From: JACPHD01 sp964526325
Lineage (GTDB): Bacteria; Patescibacteriota; Patescibacteriia; Patescibacteriales; GWC2-42-12
Assembly (NCBI GenBank): GCA_964526325.1
Contig: CAZGKM010000006.1
Coordinates: forward strand, 1-61,344
DNA: 61,344 bases
Reading direction: 5' to 3'
Shown piece by piece: positions 59,801 to 61,344 of the stretch. The position numbers and the translations under genes were made by a program. Positions within the stretch are counted from its first letter, which is position 1. Every line of letters starts with the position of its first letter. The notes beneath the pieces are model-generated. The model was given only the letters and a program-made list of their open reading frames with translations, had not been told where the DNA came from and did not search any database.

Positions 59801-61344
59801 ATACTGGACTTTTGAGCCGGCGATTTGAAACTGTGGACTGGCGGCTTTAAAATACGGCGTATAGGTAATTTTTGAACCGGTAAATAACGCGCCGTTAAGA
59901 TCCGATGAGCCGAGCCAAATTTGAAATTGCGAGCCGTCGTACCGCCGCCATGAATAATAAACTTTTGAGCCGATTATTTGAATCTGGGGATTATAATTAT
60001 CATAGGTCGTGTTTGTGAGTTTAGAGGTAGTGGCGGCCGTACCGTCAAGATTGGTAGAGCCGAACCAAAGCTGATAGTAGCTTCCGTCCGCCTCATGCCA
60101 GGCATAATAAATTTTAGAGCCGGCGACTTGCAGCTGGGGAGAATATTTAGCGTAAGTCGAACTTGTAACCATGGCGGTAGTGGTGCCCGTGCCATCAATA
60201 TTAGAAGAGGCGGTCCAGATTTGATGATTAGAGCCGTTTATCTCCTGCCAAACATAATAAATCTTTGAACTCATAATTTGAAAGTTCATGTTTTGTTTAT
60301 TATATGCCGTGTTGGTAAGCTGGGTTGAGGTGGTTCCCGTGCCGTCAAGATTAGAGGAACCGAGCCAAATCTGTAAATTATTAGGAGAAGTTGAGCTGGC
60401 CTGATAAATATAATAAACTTTTGAACCGACAACTTCCAACTGCGGCCATAATTTATCGTAAGGCGTATTGGTAAGTTTAGTCGTTGTCGTGCCGGTGCCG
60501 TCAAGATTAGAGGAAGCGAGCCAAAGCTGATTTTTGCCGGTAACGCAATTAGTTGAGTTATCGTCGCATTCGGACCAAAGATAATAAATCTTTGAACCGA
60601 CAACCTGAAATTGAGGAAGAACTTTTGTATAATCCGTACTGGTAAGCAAAGTAGTTGAGAAACCCGTATCGTTCGCGGTTAAATTGGCGTAAGCCTCGTT
60701 ATCCAAAAAATAAGGCAAAGACGAGGAAGCATCGCCCGCGGCCGGAGCGGAGTTTAGCACGCCTTTAGAATAACGTCTTAAATCGTTGGCCGTGGAAACA
60801 ATCGTCAGGCTCGGGTATTGGTCATAAGCGTATAAAGTCTGGCTTTGGCCGGCGATATAAACCTGAAAATAATATTGGGTAGAAGTAGCGGCGCGCGAAG
60901 TATCCAATCCAAACACCAACTCGGTTGAGTTGTTCGCGCCGATAGCCGTAGGCATGGTTATAGACGTGCTCGTACCGACTAAATATTTTCCCGGCGACCA
61001 GCCCATGGTCGTAGTGGCGATTTTAGGATAAGAAACATCCGGCCAGAGCGCCTGCTCAACTTCGCTCCAGTTGCCCATTTCGCCGAGCATGGAAGGAGCC
61101 AGGGCAATTACCGAAGTAGCGGTAACGTCGCTCCAGGAACAAGAAGAAGGGCAGCCGGCGCCCGTACCGAAGCGAAGATTATAAGTCGTAGTAACCGCGC
61201 CACCGCTATTTTCCAGATTAACGCGGAGTAGCATCCTCTCCCCTATTTTAACGTCGGTTAAAGGAGTATTTTTATCCGCTCGGTCGGAGAAACTATCGCC
61301 TTTCGGATAATTAAAATCGCCGGAAGAAATACTGGAAATATTTT
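53837..61344 (-). CDS. Giant repetitive surface protein, N terminus outside the window
   Basis: The frame is open through the end of the window; an internal Met at 61234 gives 2465 aa, but coding upstream of it continues (GDFNYPKGDSFSDRADKN), so the gene is partial. Two near-identical modules of about 1,100 residues each: a cap domain (GERMLLRVNLEN to FGLDTSRAATSTQYYFQVY), 14 repeats of about 50 residues with QVVGSKIYYVW, QIW and SSNLDGTGTTTTKLT, and a closing domain (NQFNFREKN to REEYLTTDYF). Repeat 7 in each set has TFGEKQ(A/E)ASEP in place of the usual end. A C-terminal beta region follows, ending GGGGGGGGDPL. Likely exported and cell-surface bound; ligand unknown. Confidence 0.85.
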   Translation of the reverse strand, partial: NISSISSGDFNYPKGDSFSDRADKNTPLTDVKIGERMLLRVNLENSGGAVTTTYNLRFGTGAGCPSSCSWSDVTATSVIALAPSMLGEMGNWSEVEQALWPDVSYPKIATTTMGWSPGKYLVGTSTSITMPTAIGANNSTELVFGLDTSRAATSTQYYFQVYIAGQSQTLYAYDQYPSLTIVSTANDLRRYSKGVLNSAPAAGDASSSLPYFLDNEAYANLTANDTGFSTTLLTSTDYTKVLPQFQVVGSKIYYLWSECDDNSTNCVTGKNQLWLASSNLDGTGTTTTKLTNTPYDKLWPQLEVVGSKVYYIYQASSTSPNNLQIWLGSSNLDGTGTTSTQLTNTAYNKQNMNFQIMSSKIYYVWQEINGSNHQIWTASSNIDGTGTTTAMVTSSTYAKYSPQLQVAGSKIYYAWHEADGSYYQLWFGSTNLDGTAATTSKLTNTTYDNYNPQIQIIGSKVYYSWRRYDGSQFQIWLGSSDLNGALFTGSKITYTPYFKAASPQFQIAGSKVQYIWSQCSDGSALCGSGIYQVYITSSSLDGSGTSTPLSLASTSYHNYNPQLQIVGSKVYYVFQAKIDSVKYQISLATQTFGEKQAASEPNFITTTKLTSTAYNKYEPKIQVVGSKIYYFWQELDASGIIYQLWHGSSNLDGTGTTTTKLTTSAYTKAADDFQIVGSKIYYAWRECGDGSENCTTSQDQIWYGSSNLDGTGFTTVKLTTTSYDKELPEFQVVGPEIYYTWRESDGSAYQIWTGSSNLDGSGFSATKLTNTTLEKVYPEFQVVGSKIYYVWQQCSNNSSLCSSGTDQIWTGSSNLDGSGFTSAALNSTSKNQTFPQIQVVGSKIYYSWNEQDEILKRQIWLATSDLDGTATTTVKLTSTPNTKAAVEFQVVGSKIYYAWYEWDAAVTYTQIWQASSNLDGSATTTNQFNNTSYFKLYPHLQVVDSKIYYTWYQCDDTSSSCTTGKYQIWTGHNLGYNQFNFREKNSDVSAEAIAITWNGQASITGTATSTVALEIYNNNSSQWVSLASSTSYSAGVDFTLSGSLTSNLTNYFDSNYYAALRVTQNKREEYLTTDYFSAVFTPYLTQAAYLFENASAIGIGDFNYPKGDSFSDKTDAKNTALTNVKIGERMLLRVNLENNGAAGSSAFKLRFGSGGGCPASCSWSDVTATSAVALAPALLGELGNWTEVDQALGPDVSYPKIAASAMGWSPGKYVIGTSSIMTATTTIAGGNSTELVFGLDTSRAAASTQYYFQVYNAGKSKALDAYSQYPNLTTVSPANNLKRYSKGVFNVAPAAGDASSSLPYFLDSEAYLNLAADNTGTSTVKLTSSGFDKNAPQLQVVGSKIYYVWQEFNAYFQIWLATSNLDGTGTTTTKLTSTPYSKEFIQFEVVGSKIYYVWEESDGSKYQIWHGSSNLDGTGTTTTKLTTSAYDKVYPKFQVVGSKIYYTWHESDGSKYQIWHGYSNLDGTAFTPTKFTATAFDKYYPQLQVADSKIYYTWFECSDGSANCTTGKYQIWHGSSNLDGTSFVPTKLTITAFGKYYPELQIVGSKIYYTWLENDGTYYQVYHASSNLDGTGTTTLKLTITPYSKYDIQFQVAGPKIYYTWDESDGTTNCGGGVCYQIWNATSNLDGTGTTTVKVTPNTAYLKNYPQLQVVGLKIYYAWEECSNNSSSCSTGRYQTWLFVETFGEKQEASEPMNFAAPTKLTNTAYEKYVPQFQAVGSKIYYTWYELDGSGYRQIWLGTSSLDGAGTTTVKLTSTAYDKVYPQLQVVGYKIYYTWYEYDGAKYQIWLGSSNLDGTGVTTVKLTSTAYDKNRPQFKVVGSKIYYTWYEPDSAGYRQIWLGSSNLDGTGVATVKLTGTANNNIYPQLQVISSKIYYTWHASSSNSTYYQIWLGTSNLDGTATTTTQLTSTAYDKYYPQFQAVGSKIYYTWYELDGSGYRQIWFGNSNLDGTATTTAKLTGTPYDKVYPQFQAAGSNIYYIWHEYDGAKYQVWFGTSNLYGTATTTIKLTSTAYDKLYPQIQIIDSKIYYTWYASSSDSANLQIWFGSNYGYNQFNFREKNASELITQFSATWNGQASITGATTPTVALQVYNKTSSQWETLASSNTYTAGKDFTLSGSVTSGLANYYDANYYQAFRVTQNQREQYLTTDYFSVGGPAVLSDHENGQLTNNFSGTSVTNKELFGFRLVPGGSSLTVSQTVLELYVRGFTQSNITNAALYIDYNGNKTKDAEDTAVGGAGTVAISGNQGSITFGNFSANSTYSYLLLASVDDIYPGYELQISLPVYSITPVSSGYTTPAWHYKLGGYGGAGSPVGEYNPTGNPTVGGTTPSAGEEIGDEPGYFAPTTTGSPLGQWTGGVSAYASDNAYATAASANLNQDFADFSFNVPAINTVEGIIVKVEASTSGGAGGTIEFALSYNSGSNYTSTKATTALTAADSIYILGGAGDKWGRAGWTVSETSNTNFRLRVISQPSGNTVRIDAVQVKIYHITGGGGGGGGDPL

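Noticed and set aside
55267..60603. Many 70-200 codon frames antisense or shifted within the giant repeat protein
   Set aside because: They recur with the 150-bp repeat period and are shadows of the main frame.

Overview
This window looks like part of a Patescibacteria (CPR, probably Parcubacteria-type) genome. The coding density is high and the standard genetic code is used: UGA never has to be read as glycine. Ribosomal, tRNA-modification and replication genes are spread singly. Most genes lack a strong Shine-Dalgarno sequence. There is a small fermentative hydrogenase operon and a type IV pilin. Short palindromes are scattered through both intergenic and coding DNA, which I remember as common in this group. 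This placement is an inference from gene content; no 16S gene is present.

Region 1-11.4 kb is a mobile or variable defence island. A type I restriction-modification locus (xre, radC, hsdM, a HEPN-motif protein, hsdS, a GNAT, fic, hsdR, all on the minus strand) is bounded by perfect 232-bp inverted repeats (138-369 and 9245-9476). A serine recombinase (9814-11382) lies next to it and is itself bounded by a second, 159-bp inverted repeat (9473-9631 and 11176-11334), which ends at the 3' end of a tRNA-Pro gene. The two repeat pairs overlap at one 4-bp core, as expected for a hybrid recombination junction.

Region 11.4-33 kb is mostly housekeeping on the minus strand: a holin-like protein, a hydrolase, a cyclophilin lipoprotein, NUDIX, CCA-adding enzyme, a 6S-like RNA with a near-consensus promoter, the hydrogenase operon (nuoF-like, hydA, TM1266-type regulator, ferredoxin, membrane protein, glycosyltransferase), gapdh, ricT, tsf and rpsB. 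On the plus strand are rpmE, prfA and prmC, followed by pilins, rplY and rodA. EF-Ts is cut by a 100-N assembly gap that appears to be artificial. At 12.6-12.9 kb there is an intact tRNA-Ala surrounded by scrambled tRNA fragments.

Region 33-45 kb holds gyrB, thrS with an unusually compact T-box leader, dnaE, parB and parA.

Region 45.2-50.9 kb starts with a very strong promoter, then a stack of tRNA-Leu 5' halves alternating with small ORFs (one FN3-like, one GIY-YIG nuclease), and an intact tRNA-Leu(CAA) at the end. Next comes a plus-strand purine cluster (split purH, purB, purC). Unlike its neighbours, it has strong Shine-Dalgarno sites, which suggests a separate origin.

Region 51-61.3 kb carries an O-antigen-ligase-like TPR membrane protein, a second GIY-YIG gene and the 3' part of a giant repetitive protein. 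That protein has 28 repeats arranged as two modules of 14; each 14 is split 7+7, which suggests four seven-bladed beta-propellers.
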